A stretch of DNA of 64,000 nucleotides from Methanocalculus chunghsingensis (GTDB taxonomy: Archaea > Halobacteriota > Methanomicrobia > Methanomicrobiales > Methanocorpusculaceae), in the NCBI RefSeq assembly GCF_018132105.1, contig NZ_JWHL01000002.1:1-64000 (forward strand), written 5' to 3'. Below the pieces are notes generated by a model. The model was not told the DNA's origin and did not search any database. It was given only the letters and a program-made list of their open reading frames with translations. The first letter of the stretch is position 1; the number at the start of each line of letters is the position of its first letter. Positions 36,088 to 45,843 of this stretch are shown in pieces. A program made the translations under genes and the position numbers.

Positions 36088-37176
36088 TCAGACACCTCCT
36101 CTCTTATTTCCATCTTTCATGAGGATAACAAGTGAATTCAATATCAGGCCACACACGAGTAATAACAATCCCAGTGTCAGCAATGCTATGCCCCCGGTAA
36201 ATAAAATGTAATTAAATTGCCCAATCCCGACAAACGTTGAGAATGTATAGATCTCCATAAGAAAACCAACAGTGAAGAAAGCAAAACCCGGAACCCCAAA
36301 TGATAACAGCGGGCGACGGTATCCAATCATCCCGACCAGTCTGGTAAAGACTCCGAGTCCATGAGCCAGTGGGTTCATCTTATGCTTATGGGGGACATCA
36401 TACCTCACATGAATAGGAACTTCAGTAATTTTCAATTTGCAATCCGAGAAGTGTGACAGCATATCAGATTCAAGATTATAACCTTCAGAGCTGAAAGTGA
36501 GGTGATCAAGAGCATATTTATTGAGTGCACGGAAACCCGATTGTGAGTCAGTGGTTTTGAAGTTGCAGGTAGCATTCGTAAATCCATTGAGAATCTTCTG
36601 GCCTGCAATCCGATAGGTCGGTATCTTGGCCTCGATATTGAGGAATCGCGATCCGATGACAACGTCAGCCTCTCCAGATAACACTGGTGCAGACACGGCC
36701 GGAATATCATGAGGATTGTGCTGCCCATCACCATCGAACATCACAACCACCGAGTAGCCGAGCATCTTTGCCCGCTTAAATCCCGCCATCATTGCATGAG
36801 CCTTACCGACATTCTCTGGCATATCAACCACCTCAGCACCAGAAAGTCGGGCTATTTCAGCTGTCTCATCGGTTGATCCATCGTTGATGACTATAACATG
36901 GTCAACATATTTTCGCGTCTGAAGCACAACGCTTCCGATTACAAGTGATTCATTAAATGCCGGAATTAGAGCGGCTATTTGTTCATTGGATTGAACGGGA
37001 TATTTCGCTTCGTCGGAGTTTTTCGGATTTTTTTGGTTAATTGATATAGTCCGGGATTTTCCGGTCGTAGCTTCCCATTGTTTAAAATATATGGATGAAT
37101 AGTCACGAAACCTGGATCGACTCTCTCCACCACTTCTTCGTTGGATTTTTCCTGCTGGTTGAACCATCTGTATCAC
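36088..37176 (-). CDS. GT2 glycosyltransferase with C-terminal membrane anchor (DPM1/AglJ-like)
   Basis: A 362-residue protein. After a basic, poorly conserved N-terminal tail of about 65 residues comes a GT-A domain: AALIPAFNESLVIGSVV, VINDGSTDETAE, VMFDGDGQHNP (DxD-type metal site) and SQSGFRALNKYAL. Two hydrophobic segments (FGVPGFAFFTVGFLMEI; GGIALLTLGLLLLVCGLIL) anchor it. The family transfers sugars to dolichyl phosphate, so it may initiate or extend the lipid-linked glycan. A start further downstream is possible given the odd N-terminus. Confidence 0.8.
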   Translation of the reverse strand: MIQMVQPAGKIQRRSGGESRSRFRDYSSIYFKQWEATTGKSRTISINQKNPKNSDEAKYPVQSNEQIAALIPAFNESLVIGSVVLQTRKYVDHVIVINDGSTDETAEIARLSGAEVVDMPENVGKAHAMMAGFKRAKMLGYSVVVMFDGDGQHNPHDIPAVSAPVLSGEADVVIGSRFLNIEAKIPTYRIAGQKILNGFTNATCNFKTTDSQSGFRALNKYALDHLTFSSEGYNLESDMLSHFSDCKLKITEVPIHVRYDVPHKHKMNPLAHGLGVFTRLVGMIGYRRPLLSFGVPGFAFFTVGFLMEIYTFSTFVGIGQFNYILFTGGIALLTLGLLLLVCGLILNSLVILMKDGNKRGGV

Positions 37177-37899
37177 CTGTAAGAGTTTACTGCAATACTC
37201 TCTATCTACATTCTAACGTATAAATATATTTGATTATATATTATTGTAGAGAAAAAAATTTGTGATTTGATTTAGAATTTTCTAAAGAATATATGAGCTA
37301 TAAATTCGCATTATTGTATATATATTATATTAATTATATTTAATTATATTTATTTAATAATTTTTCTATATGATGAAGAAGAAGCATAAAATGCTTTTAC
37401 CTGCCAATGATCTCATCAGACTACATGATGTTAAAAGTGGTGAGAGAATTCATCTCTTGCATAGACTTCATTTACATTATTTACCAAAATTTAGATGACC
37501 AAATTGATCATACGTGTGCAATTTTCCGATTTAACCTCTGCGCTCTTTAAATGAGTTTATTTTGTAATTTAGGATGAATTCTAAGGTATTTTAAGGGCAC
37601 GTGTTCATTATCTTACAGGTGTTTCAGGGAAACCATGGGCGGGCTAAATCAGAGTGGCACTGATGGTTTATCTATGGGTGCATGATCAGGATCTGCTTTG
37701 ATGATACTGGCATCCACAAGGATATTATTCGGGATTGTCTATTCCTTCTGATCGATTTGCTGCCGGAATTGAGCCCGGATCTATTTCAGATGGATTTTTT
37801 AGTGAACTATTATATTACTTTGATGGCTTTATTGTATCATAAAAATCAATATGAAAAATTATTAATAATAATAATTCTATAACATTTTAATATATTAAT
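37177..37899. other. AT-rich intergenic region with a possible coding remnant
   Basis: Divergent promoter region between the GT2 operon (minus) and the flippase (plus). Bases 37200-37370 are very AT-rich. At 37682-37810 the plus strand reads RICFDDTGIHKDIIRDCLF, then LLIDLLPELSPDLF, which looks protein-like but lacks an SD and degenerates into an AT tract. I do not recognise it and treat it as a probable remnant. Confidence 0.45.
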
Positions 37900-39342
37900 A
37901 TGTCACGGTTCATCACCAATGTATTGAAGCTCTTATCTGGGAGTGTCCTTGCCCAGATACTGGGTATTTTACTCATCCCTATAATAACCAGATTATATTC
38001 TCCCGGGGATTATGGTGTTTTTCAGCTATTTATATCAATATCCAGCATCATTGCAGTTATGTCCTGTCTATCCTATCAACTGGCAATTGTTTTACCCAAA
38101 AAAGATGAAGATTCGGTTAATATTATTGCTTTGTGTTTTGTTCTTATCCTTGGAACCTCACTTATTACCGGGGTTGTATTCATCCTCTTCTCCGATTTCG
38201 TTGGAAATATGCTAAAAACTCCTGTTCTCTCTCAGTACCTCGTTTTTTTACCTATTGTTATTTTATTAAATGGCATTTTTTTAGTTTTGAATAATTGGAT
38301 GATACGAAGAACCCAGTTTTCCGGTGTCGCGACTGCTCAGGTGACTAATTCATTCATAACCAAACTAGTTCAGATTGGTGCCGGAATCAATGCTGTTTCT
38401 GCTTTTGGATTGATCGCCGGACATATCGCCGGCCTTTTAGCTGCTCTATTTATAATGGCTCGCCAGATGCTAGTAGACTCTTCGTTACTATTGAAATACA
38501 GTCTCTCTGAAATGAAAGAAATGGCTATCAGATATAAGAGATTCCCTCTTTTTACGACATGGGCAACTCTGGCCAATACCCTCTCCACCAGGGTTGCCCC
38601 TCTTTTGTTAGCTATATTCTTTGGTCCGACGATAGTTGGACACTATGCTATTGCTTTCATGGTTATTGGCATGCCTATGGGTCTTATTGGAACTGCCGCA
38701 TCCCAGGTCTTCTTCCAGAAAATATCTGAAGTTAAGAACCTATCAGGGAATTTTAAGGTCACTGTGGAGCAGATGCATAAACGACTGATTTCGATTGGTA
38801 TATTTCCTTTTTTGGTTGTAATGATTATTGGAGAAGAGCTTTTTGCATTTATGCTTGGGGCTGAATGGTCTGTAGCGGGACAATATGCCCAGATTCTCGC
38901 ACCTTGGATATTTCTCGTTTTTATTAGTGCACCACTCTCCACTGTTTTACTTGTACTGGAAAAACAGACTGTTTCTTTAGCTTTCAATCTGGTAATCCTT
39001 GTATCACGTATTATCATTCTCCTGGTAGGGGGTTTATTTTTCAATCCAATAGTAACTCTGATACTGTTCTCAATAACTGGAGTGCTATTTATCGGATTTA
39101 TGAACTTTTATACACTTTCGATATCTGGTGTATGCTATATTGAAACTTTAAAGGATCTTTTCACATATTTGGCACTTGCTTTTGTTATCGCCTCCCCTAT
39201 AATTATAATAAAAATTTTCATAGTCAATATTTTCATTATATTTTTAATAACTGGAGTAATTATGTTAACATATTATGTGGTTGTAATTTATATGGATCCA
39301 TTGTTAAAAAAAGAAATAGGACTCATTCTCAAGAGAAAATAA
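37900..39342 (+). CDS. Oligosaccharide flippase (Wzx-like)
   Basis: A 480-residue polytopic membrane protein with 12-14 predicted hydrophobic helices. The N-terminus VLKLLSGSVLAQILGILLIP, followed by ITRLYSPGDYGVFQLFISI, is the classical polysaccharide-transporter pattern. It would flip lipid-linked oligosaccharide to the outside. It is the only plus-strand gene of the glycan locus and stands alone between divergent and convergent minus-strand operons. It differs in sequence from the flippase at 9.6 kb, suggesting a second glycan or a replaced exporter. Confidence 0.9.
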   Translation: MSRFITNVLKLLSGSVLAQILGILLIPIITRLYSPGDYGVFQLFISISSIIAVMSCLSYQLAIVLPKKDEDSVNIIALCFVLILGTSLITGVVFILFSDFVGNMLKTPVLSQYLVFLPIVILLNGIFLVLNNWMIRRTQFSGVATAQVTNSFITKLVQIGAGINAVSAFGLIAGHIAGLLAALFIMARQMLVDSSLLLKYSLSEMKEMAIRYKRFPLFTTWATLANTLSTRVAPLLLAIFFGPTIVGHYAIAFMVIGMPMGLIGTAASQVFFQKISEVKNLSGNFKVTVEQMHKRLISIGIFPFLVVMIIGEELFAFMLGAEWSVAGQYAQILAPWIFLVFISAPLSTVLLVLEKQTVSLAFNLVILVSRIIILLVGGLFFNPIVTLILFSITGVLFIGFMNFYTLSISGVCYIETLKDLFTYLALAFVIASPIIIIKIFIVNIFIIFLITGVIMLTYYVVVIYMDPLLKKEIGLILKRK

Positions 39343-39406
39343 TGATGATCCAATAATTTTATGATATTAGTTGTTCGCGTCTCGTGAAAAGAATGAGTTG
39401 AAAAAG

Positions 39407-41143
39407 TTATTTTCCTTCTAACAATTTCAAAGCACGAATAAGTGTCAATACCTGTGCTTTTTCAAAAATGGTTCCATTTTCAAATAAAACATGAACATCC
39501 TGAGAAAGAGCGGGGTACATCTTAATTGTGTATATATCCCGCTCATAACTCGCGCCCATCCCTTCCCGAAGTTTAGGATTGGTACTCCCCCAGTATTGAG
39601 CAGGATTCATACTATAATTGCTTCTCGTGTTTAAACGTCTCATTAAAGCCCTTCCAAGTCCATATTTGTTTAAAATAAACATCGGATATTTTGGGGGAAG
39701 GCCATACTTTTCCCATGGATACTCTGAAAATTCTGGAATATATTTATTTATCAGTTTTAAATATAGATTCCCATCGTATCGTCTCTTCGGGTCAATCCTC
39801 ATCAAATAATCTATGAAGTCAATGTAAAGGAATGGAGATGCATATTCGGTAAACTGTTCGATGGCTCGAAATCCATTAAATATACAATTAATATCTCTGT
39901 GGTAAAAAGAAAAAATTTCTTCGTTCTCATATTTTTCCCGTATATCATATTTATAAAAATTTATATTTTTTAGGAGTTTTTTAGAATATGCTATATGGTT
40001 TAATGACCCTTCTGTTATTTCACGGTGGACTTCCTTTGTAAGATGTACCCCTTTGAGATATGCTCCCGAGATTCCTGTATGAATAAGCCCATAATTCTGA
40101 AACGATAATTTTTTTAGAACATTATATAGATGTGCTGACCCTGCGTAAAAAATTTGACCACTATTTGATGCAATGATCTCATCAACATTCTCAATAAGAT
40201 AGTTGCCATGATCCAGAGAGAAAAAGAGATACTCCAAACCTTTTTCCGAGCATATCTGCTTGGCAATACGATCATCATCATAATCACTTTGCGAGAAGCA
40301 AAAGCAGAGTATGGGATCAAAACCAAGCTTTTTTGCGTATCCTACATTTGTTCGTGAATCAAGTCCGCCACTCAGGGTTGCAATATGCAGATAATTATAC
40401 TCCTGATCCTTTCTGTACTCCATTCGAATGGCTTCTGAGAATCTGCGGTCAAGCTCTGCCAGAATAGTGTCATCATCCTCATCAATATATGGAGTACTTT
40501 TGATCCTATAATATTCCATTAAAGAGATAGTGCCATTTTTAAAATTGAGAACATTGCCTGGTGGAAGTTTGTGAATCTCCTGAAAGAGCGTTGTATTCTC
40601 AAGCATGTATCCGAGGGAGAGAAGACTGTATGCCCCGTCCTGGTCAATGGTCAGGGGTAAGCCGAGATATCTCATTCCATATATAATAGGGGCAATCTCC
40701 GACCCAAATAGAAGGGTTCCTGATGCATTATCAAAGGAATAGTACACCGGTTTTGATGCGATATGATCAGTAAATAAAAGAAGAGTATTCTCCTTTTCAT
40801 TATGTATATAGCCTGAGAAATTTCCTCGAAGCTGATTGACAAATTGCCAACCATACTTTTTCTCCATCAGATTAATAAGATCTCCATAGGACTGTGCATT
40901 ATATTTATGGAGTAAATCCTGGAGATTAAACGTAATTCCATCTACACAAATAAGCTTCCCTTCCTTTTTAGAGAAGGTTTTGTCATTTGAGAATTTATCA
41001 AGAGAACACCGGCCGAAGAGACCGTGTGCATAGGAACTGCAATCTATTAAGTACGATACTTCTTTGATTTGTTGCATCTTCTGCCCAATATTTGGGTTAT
41101 CCCGTGACGAATTCTCTGATATTACCCCCCATATTCCTGGCAT
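39407..41143 (-). CDS. Asparagine-synthase-like protein, copy A (no glutaminase Cys)
   Basis: A 578-residue protein with an N-terminal Ntn-type domain (residues 1 to about 190) and a C-terminal ATP-pyrophosphatase synthase domain. The PP-loop is ATLSGGLDSRTNVGYAKKLG. The N-terminus is MPGIWGV, so the catalytic Cys2 of class II amidotransferases is replaced by Pro. Glutamine hydrolysis at that site should be impossible, and free ammonia or another amine would be needed. In glycan loci AsnB-like enzymes can amidate uronic acids. A strong TATA-like box (TTTATATATT, 41191-41200) precedes it. Copy B lies 282 bases upstream in tandem. Confidence 0.85.
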   Translation of the reverse strand: MPGIWGVISENSSRDNPNIGQKMQQIKEVSYLIDCSSYAHGLFGRCSLDKFSNDKTFSKKEGKLICVDGITFNLQDLLHKYNAQSYGDLINLMEKKYGWQFVNQLRGNFSGYIHNEKENTLLLFTDHIASKPVYYSFDNASGTLLFGSEIAPIIYGMRYLGLPLTIDQDGAYSLLSLGYMLENTTLFQEIHKLPPGNVLNFKNGTISLMEYYRIKSTPYIDEDDDTILAELDRRFSEAIRMEYRKDQEYNYLHIATLSGGLDSRTNVGYAKKLGFDPILCFCFSQSDYDDDRIAKQICSEKGLEYLFFSLDHGNYLIENVDEIIASNSGQIFYAGSAHLYNVLKKLSFQNYGLIHTGISGAYLKGVHLTKEVHREITEGSLNHIAYSKKLLKNINFYKYDIREKYENEEIFSFYHRDINCIFNGFRAIEQFTEYASPFLYIDFIDYLMRIDPKRRYDGNLYLKLINKYIPEFSEYPWEKYGLPPKYPMFILNKYGLGRALMRRLNTRSNYSMNPAQYWGSTNPKLREGMGASYERDIYTIKMYPALSQDVHVLFENGTIFEKAQVLTLIRALKLLEGK

Positions 41144-41190
41144 ACTGTTACCCCGTAATTAATTTTTTAATTTTTAAATTAATAAATCAA

Positions 41191-41200
41191 AATATATAAA
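41191..41200 (-). promoter_or_regulatory. TATA-like box of AsnB-like copy A
   Basis: TTTATATATT on the minus strand, about 50 bases upstream of the ATG. The same sequence and flanks recur before copy B (43211-43220), so the promoter was duplicated with the gene. Confidence 0.55.
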
Positions 41201-41284
41201 GTATCGTTTTTTTATGGGTTTAGAAACTTTTCTCAACATCCCCATCCGCATGTCCTCTTTCACAAATAGTATTTATCATACTCT

Positions 41285-41412
41285 TTCCCGTCTCAACCAC
41301 AGTTTCTCATCCACTGTCGCTTGTGTGGAAAGGGATCTGCTTTGAAGATGATACCACAATGTCCAGTTGACATTTGCTCAGGAATCAGGAAGTTTGGCGA
41401 TCAGAAATATGG
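41285..41412 (+). repeat. Dispersed 130-bp repeat, copy 1
   Basis: Shares CAGTTTCTCAT, GCTTGTGTGGAAAGGGAT, TTGCTCAGGAATCAGG and TTGGCGATCAGAAAT with the minus strand of 48137-48275. A weak common reading frame (LNHSFSSTVACVERD here; LNYSFSFSVSCVERD there) suggests both are scraps of one lost gene or element. It lies between the two AsnB-like genes. Confidence 0.65.
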
Positions 41413-41425
41413 AGAAGAGTCAAAA

Positions 41426-43162
41426 TTATTTTCCTTCTAATAACTCCAAACCACGAATAAGTGTCAATACCTGTGTTTTCTCAATGAACGTCCCATTTTC
41501 AAATAGAGTATGAACATCCTGAGACAGGGGGGGGTACATATCAATTATCGATATATCCTGCTCATAACTTGCTACAATTGCGTCTCGAAGTTTTGGATTG
41601 TTATCCCACCAGTATTGAGCCGGATTCATACTATTATTGCATCCAGTATTGAAGCGTCTCATTAACGCCCTTCCCATTCTATAATTATTTAAAATAAGCT
41701 TTGGATATTTTGGGGCGAGACCATACCTTTCCCATGGGTACTCTGAAAATTCAGGAATATATCGGTTTATCCAATTTAAATATAGATTCTCACCGTATCG
41801 TCTCTTCGGGTTGATTCTCATCACGTAATCCAGAAAATCATGATAGAGAAATGGGGATGCGTATTCGGTAAATTGTTCGATTGCTCTAAATCCATTCCAT
41901 ACACAGTTTATCGCTCTCTGATAAAACATAAATATTTCATCATTTTCATTTAATTCATTTATTTCTTTATACGATATGTTAACTTTTCCAAGGAGAGTCT
42001 TTGAATATGTGATATGATTAAGCGATTCTTCATTTATTTCTCCATGGAAGCCATGTGAGAGGCTTGTTCCTTTTAGGGGCTCCCCTGCGATTCCGGTATG
42101 GACAAGCCCATAATTCTTAAACGATATTTTTTTTAGAACATTATACAGATGTGCAGATCCCGCGTAAAAAATTTGGCCACTATTTGATCCAATGATCTCA
42201 TCAATATTCTCAAGAAGATAGTTACCATGATCCAGAGAGAAAAAGAGATACTCCAAACCTTTTTCCGAGCATATCCGCTTGGCAATACGATCATCATCAT
42301 AATCACTTTGCGAGAAGCAAAAGCAGAGGATGGAATCAAAACCAAGTTTCTTGGCATATCCTACATTTGTTCGTGAATCAAGTCCACCACTCAGGGTTGC
42401 AATATGCTGATAATTATATTCCAGGTCCTTTCTGTACTCCATTCGAATGGCTTCTCTGAATCTGCAGTCAAGCTCTGCCAGAATAGTGTCATCATCCTCG
42501 TCGATATATGGAGTGCTTTTGATCCGATAATATTCCATTAAAGAGATAGTACCATTTTTAAAATTGAGAACATTGCCTGGTGGGAGCTTGTGAATCTCCT
42601 GAAAGAGGGTGGTGTCCTCAAGCATATATCCAAGGGAGAGAAGACTGTATGCCCCGTCTTGATCAACGGTGACGGATAAGCCCATTTTTTTCATACCATA
42701 AATAATAGGGGCAATCTCAGATCCAAATAGAAGGGTTCCGGATGCTTTATCAAAGGAATAGTACACCGGTTTTGATGCGATATGATCGGTAAATAGAAGA
42801 AGAGTATTCTCCGTTTCATTATGTATATAGCCCGAGAAATTTCCTCGGAGCCGATTGACAAATTGCCAACCATACTTTTTCTCCATCAGATTAATAAGAT
42901 CTCCATAGGACTGTGCATTATATTTATGGAGTAAATCCTGGAGATTAAACGTAATTCCATCTACACAAATAAGCTTCCCTTCCTTATTAGAGAAGGTTTT
43001 GTCATTTGAGAATTTATCAAGAGAACACCGGCCGAAGAGACCGTGTGCATAGGAACTGCAATCTATTAAGTACGATACTTCTTTGATTTTTTGCATCTTC
43101 TGCCCAATATTTGGGTAATCCCGTGACGAATTCTCTGATATAACTCCCCATATTCCTGGCAT
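41426..43162 (-). CDS. Asparagine-synthase-like protein, copy B (no glutaminase Cys)
   Basis: A 578-residue tandem paralogue of copy A with the same MPGIWGV start (no Cys2) and the same ATLSGGLDSRTNVGYAKK PP-loop. The first 190 and middle residues are almost identical. Differences cluster around residues 355-410 (GIAGEPLKGTSLSHGFHGEI versus GISGAYLKGVHLTKEVHREI) and near the C-terminus. This suggests diversification of substrate recognition after a recent duplication. The promoter is duplicated as well (43211-43220). Confidence 0.85.
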   Translation of the reverse strand: MPGIWGVISENSSRDYPNIGQKMQKIKEVSYLIDCSSYAHGLFGRCSLDKFSNDKTFSNKEGKLICVDGITFNLQDLLHKYNAQSYGDLINLMEKKYGWQFVNRLRGNFSGYIHNETENTLLLFTDHIASKPVYYSFDKASGTLLFGSEIAPIIYGMKKMGLSVTVDQDGAYSLLSLGYMLEDTTLFQEIHKLPPGNVLNFKNGTISLMEYYRIKSTPYIDEDDDTILAELDCRFREAIRMEYRKDLEYNYQHIATLSGGLDSRTNVGYAKKLGFDSILCFCFSQSDYDDDRIAKRICSEKGLEYLFFSLDHGNYLLENIDEIIGSNSGQIFYAGSAHLYNVLKKISFKNYGLVHTGIAGEPLKGTSLSHGFHGEINEESLNHITYSKTLLGKVNISYKEINELNENDEIFMFYQRAINCVWNGFRAIEQFTEYASPFLYHDFLDYVMRINPKRRYGENLYLNWINRYIPEFSEYPWERYGLAPKYPKLILNNYRMGRALMRRFNTGCNNSMNPAQYWWDNNPKLRDAIVASYEQDISIIDMYPPLSQDVHTLFENGTFIEKTQVLTLIRGLELLEGK

Positions 43163-43315
43163 ATTGTTACCCCCGTAATTAATTTTTTAATTTTTAAATT
43201 AATAAATTAAAATATATAAAGTATCGCATTTTTATGTGTTGAGGTGAGAACCTTTTCCTGACATCCTCCATCCCTTTGAAAAATACGTAGTGTCACGTCA
43301 AACTTCAAACGTCGT

Positions 43316-44429
43316 TTAAAGGCGAGATAGCTTCACTCGTGCATCCTCAGTAGTGAATTGCCAGTTTATCCGACTATCTTTGTTATTTCGGGATTCTTCC
43401 CACGCTTTAACCTCTCTCCGGACAACCTCAATACTATCCATCCTACGGTCAAGGCACTGACTGGTCAGAACGCTCAGCTCTATTTCTGTTATATTTAGCC
43501 AACTTTCATGTTTTGGCGTATAGACAAACTCAAACTGATTCCAGAGACTCTTGGCCAGTTCGGGAGCGAAGGTCTCATAAAGTGATCCAGGTCCCTGCGT
43601 ATTCAGATTATCCATAACCAGAGTAATTGTATCTGCATCTTCATATTGGGCAGCAATATCACGCAGAAATTCGGCACAATCCTGCTTGGTTTTTCGATGA
43701 GTTATTTTTACCAATCGTTTCCCGGCAAGAGGTTCACATGCGATGAAAATATTACATGTGCCACAACGGCGGTACTCATAATCATGTCTTGCGGGATATC
43801 CTGGTGTACAGGGTATTGAGTCTCGAGTTTCAGGAATGAGTTGTTTTGGGGATTCATCCATGCAAACAACTGGATGTTGTGGATCGAAGGGTCGCTTATG
43901 CACATCCAGAACCCGTTCCATCTGAGCAACGAAATTAATGTTCTGGTTAGGAGGTATTACCCACGCCTGATTTCGCCATGGTTTGAGCTCGTTTTTTTAA
44001 AACCTGACGAACGGCTTCATGAGATATTGTGTCAACGTACTCGAGTTCAACCATTTTATCTGCCAGCAATCGAAGTGACCACCGAGAGTAGCCCTCTGGC
44101 GGTTCACTGCAACTCAGGGCAATTAATCTGGCTTCGAAATCACCGTCGGTCTTTTTGTCATAGATCCTATCTGATTTTTTCTTTGTCAGTGCCTCATCAA
44201 GACCTTCCAGAACAAATCTGCTTTTCACACGGTCGATTTTTCTCATACTGATATTCAAAACGCGAGATATTTCTTCATTTGTTGAACGCTGTGCCTGATG
44301 CTCGCCCTCATCACATGCAAGAAGGATGAGGGCATTCAGAACTGCTTGAGATGAATGTTTACCTTTAGAGGAGAGGGCTTCAAGGGTATCACGTTCTTCC
44401 TTGGTGAGAGTCACAACATATTTTCTCAT
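43316..44429 (-). pseudogene. IS630-family transposase in two frames
   Basis: The upstream part (43947-44429, 160 residues) has paired HTH motifs: STNEEISRVLNISMRKIDRV and LSLRLLADKMVEL-type helices. The downstream part (43316-43921, 201 residues) has the DDE domain: VVCMDESPKQL, TLVMDNLNTQGP and LNITEIELSVL. They are joined by a +1 shift at a run of seven A residues near 43996-44002 (VLKK then ELKPWRNQAWVIPPNQNINF). Either programmed frameshifting, known in some IS630 members, or a decay mutation explains it. Terminal repeats were not resolved. Confidence 0.8.
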
Positions 44430-45163
44430 TGCATATTATACTACATCTACCATATAATAAAGTTACGACATTTATGGATTTACATGACAGCAGTCATAAA
44501 TCCGGATTACTGCCTCTTATTATTTCATTAACTACCTTTCGATGATTAATATAAAAATAATATCGTGGCAGTATTTTCACAGTTTGAATGGAATATCGCG
44601 ATCTTCTCTGTGCTCTGGATCCTTCAAAAAAGGGGATATGCGGCCTGAATGCTGTTTATGAAATATTAACTGAATCAGGGAACAGTTACTTTTGACAGAA
44701 TAAGGATCACTACAACATTTGATGATGCTAACAGGGGCCACAGGGATACAAGATTAAAATGATGCGTAATCCCATGCATTTTCAAATAAAAGACGGAGGG
44801 GAGGATCTTATCTCCTGCTCTCTTTCTTTCCTCCTTTCATATCCTTGGATTTCTTTTCAGGTGCCGGAGTCTTCTCCTTCTTGCCAGGTGCTTCAAATGC
44901 CATGAGGCGTTTCACCTCCCTCCCGATCATCCGGGACAATTGATACGTCTGTGGATCAGCTTATGAATCTGCCGTACACTTTCGATCCTCCTCCTAAATT
45001 AACCCGCAAAATGAAGATTTATTCCTCTATAACGCCTTCTCCATCCGGCGCGCAACTAATGAGCCGGAGGGAGCTGTTTTAAGGCCCCCCTCCCTCAGAC
45101 AACCGTCCAGGTACCCCCTCCTGCCGCAGGTTCTTGTAGTCCTGGGCACCAACAGGTTCTGTA
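44430..45163. other. Intergenic stretch with one mini-gene
   Basis: Apart from the 31-codon gene at 44808-44903, no coding sequence or RNA gene is recognised. 44430-44760 is AT-rich. A G/C-rich stretch just before the hydrogenase protease (45040-45160) shows no clear structure. Confidence 0.5.
44808..44903 (-). CDS. Small lysine-rich protein (31 aa), unknown function
   Basis: ATG at 44903 follows a strong SD (GGAGGTG, nine bases upstream). The product starts MAFEAPGKKEKTPAPEKKSK and ends DMKGGKKESRR. About a third of its residues are Lys or Arg, and it has a Pro/Ala hinge, so it is likely disordered and could bind nucleic acid or acidic protein surfaces. No homologue family is recognised. 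Support comes from the SD and the biased but protein-like composition. Confidence 0.55.
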   Translation of the reverse strand: MAFEAPGKKEKTPAPEKKSKDMKGGKKESRR

Positions 45164-45598
45164 ATGATGCTCATCCTTGGTGTCGGAAACACCCTTCTTT
45201 CAGATGATGGTGCCGGCTGTTATATTGCAGAGGCGATCGCAGACATCCACCCTGCCTACAACGGGGGCACTGCACCGGAGAACTTCACCGCCCCGATCCG
45301 CCGTGCCGCCCCCTCACTCCTGGTCATCATTGATGCGGCAGAGATGGGCCTTCCTGCAGGCAGCATCCGGATCATCCCCCCGGAGAAGATCGATGATACG
45401 AGCATCGGCACCCATATGCTCCCGCTCTCGCACCTGATCACCTATCTCTCCCCCGACATCCCCGAGATCCTCTTCATCGGGATTGAGCCTGCAACGATCC
45501 AACCGGGCGTCGGCCTCTCTCCGGTTGTACAGGAGGCTGCTGATCGGCTCCTTGACCTGTTACAGATGGGGGAGATCCGAATGGTGGAGCGGTTGTAG
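45164..45598 (+). CDS. Hydrogenase maturation endopeptidase (HycI/HyaD type)
   Basis: A 144-residue Ni-dependent protease that trims the C-terminus of [NiFe]-hydrogenase large subunits. N-terminus MLILGVGNTLLSDDGAG carries the family GxGNxLxxDDGxG and the nickel-binding acidic residue. VIIDAAEMGLPAGSI carries the second metal-site region. The MbhL at 49.9 kb has a C-terminal extension after DPCLSCTDR, as a substrate should. It lies 3 kb from mbhN, separated by TA debris and a tnpB element. Confidence 0.85.
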   Translation: MMLILGVGNTLLSDDGAGCYIAEAIADIHPAYNGGTAPENFTAPIRRAAPSLLVIIDAAEMGLPAGSIRIIPPEKIDDTSIGTHMLPLSHLITYLSPDIPEILFIGIEPATIQPGVGLSPVVQEAADRLLDLLQMGEIRMVERL

Positions 45599-45769
45599 CC
45601 TGGATAGATCCTGTGGGGATGGTCCTCCATACGCAACAGGAGTACAGACAGAATAGAGTGGCTGCTGTTGGGACAGGGTGCACGGCGGGGCAGGCAGGAG
45701 CTGATCGACGATTATGCCTGGAAAATGAATGCCTTTTGTTGCCTTTCGTCATTGTACTTTCGTATATGG

Positions 45770-45843
45770 AATAAAGTATGATACGTAATGCCACTACGAA
45801 AGCCTCGCACAATTCAGGAGCGGAATGGAATCGTTTGGGGAAC
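45770..45843 (-). pseudogene. 3' scrap of a relE toxin gene
   Basis: The minus strand matches the end and downstream flank of the RelE gene at 17.6 kb (GTTCCCCAAACGATT, ATTGTGCGAGGCTT, CGTAGTGGCA, ACGTATCATACT). It follows directly on the antitoxin stop, so nearly the whole toxin gene has been deleted. Confidence 0.75.
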
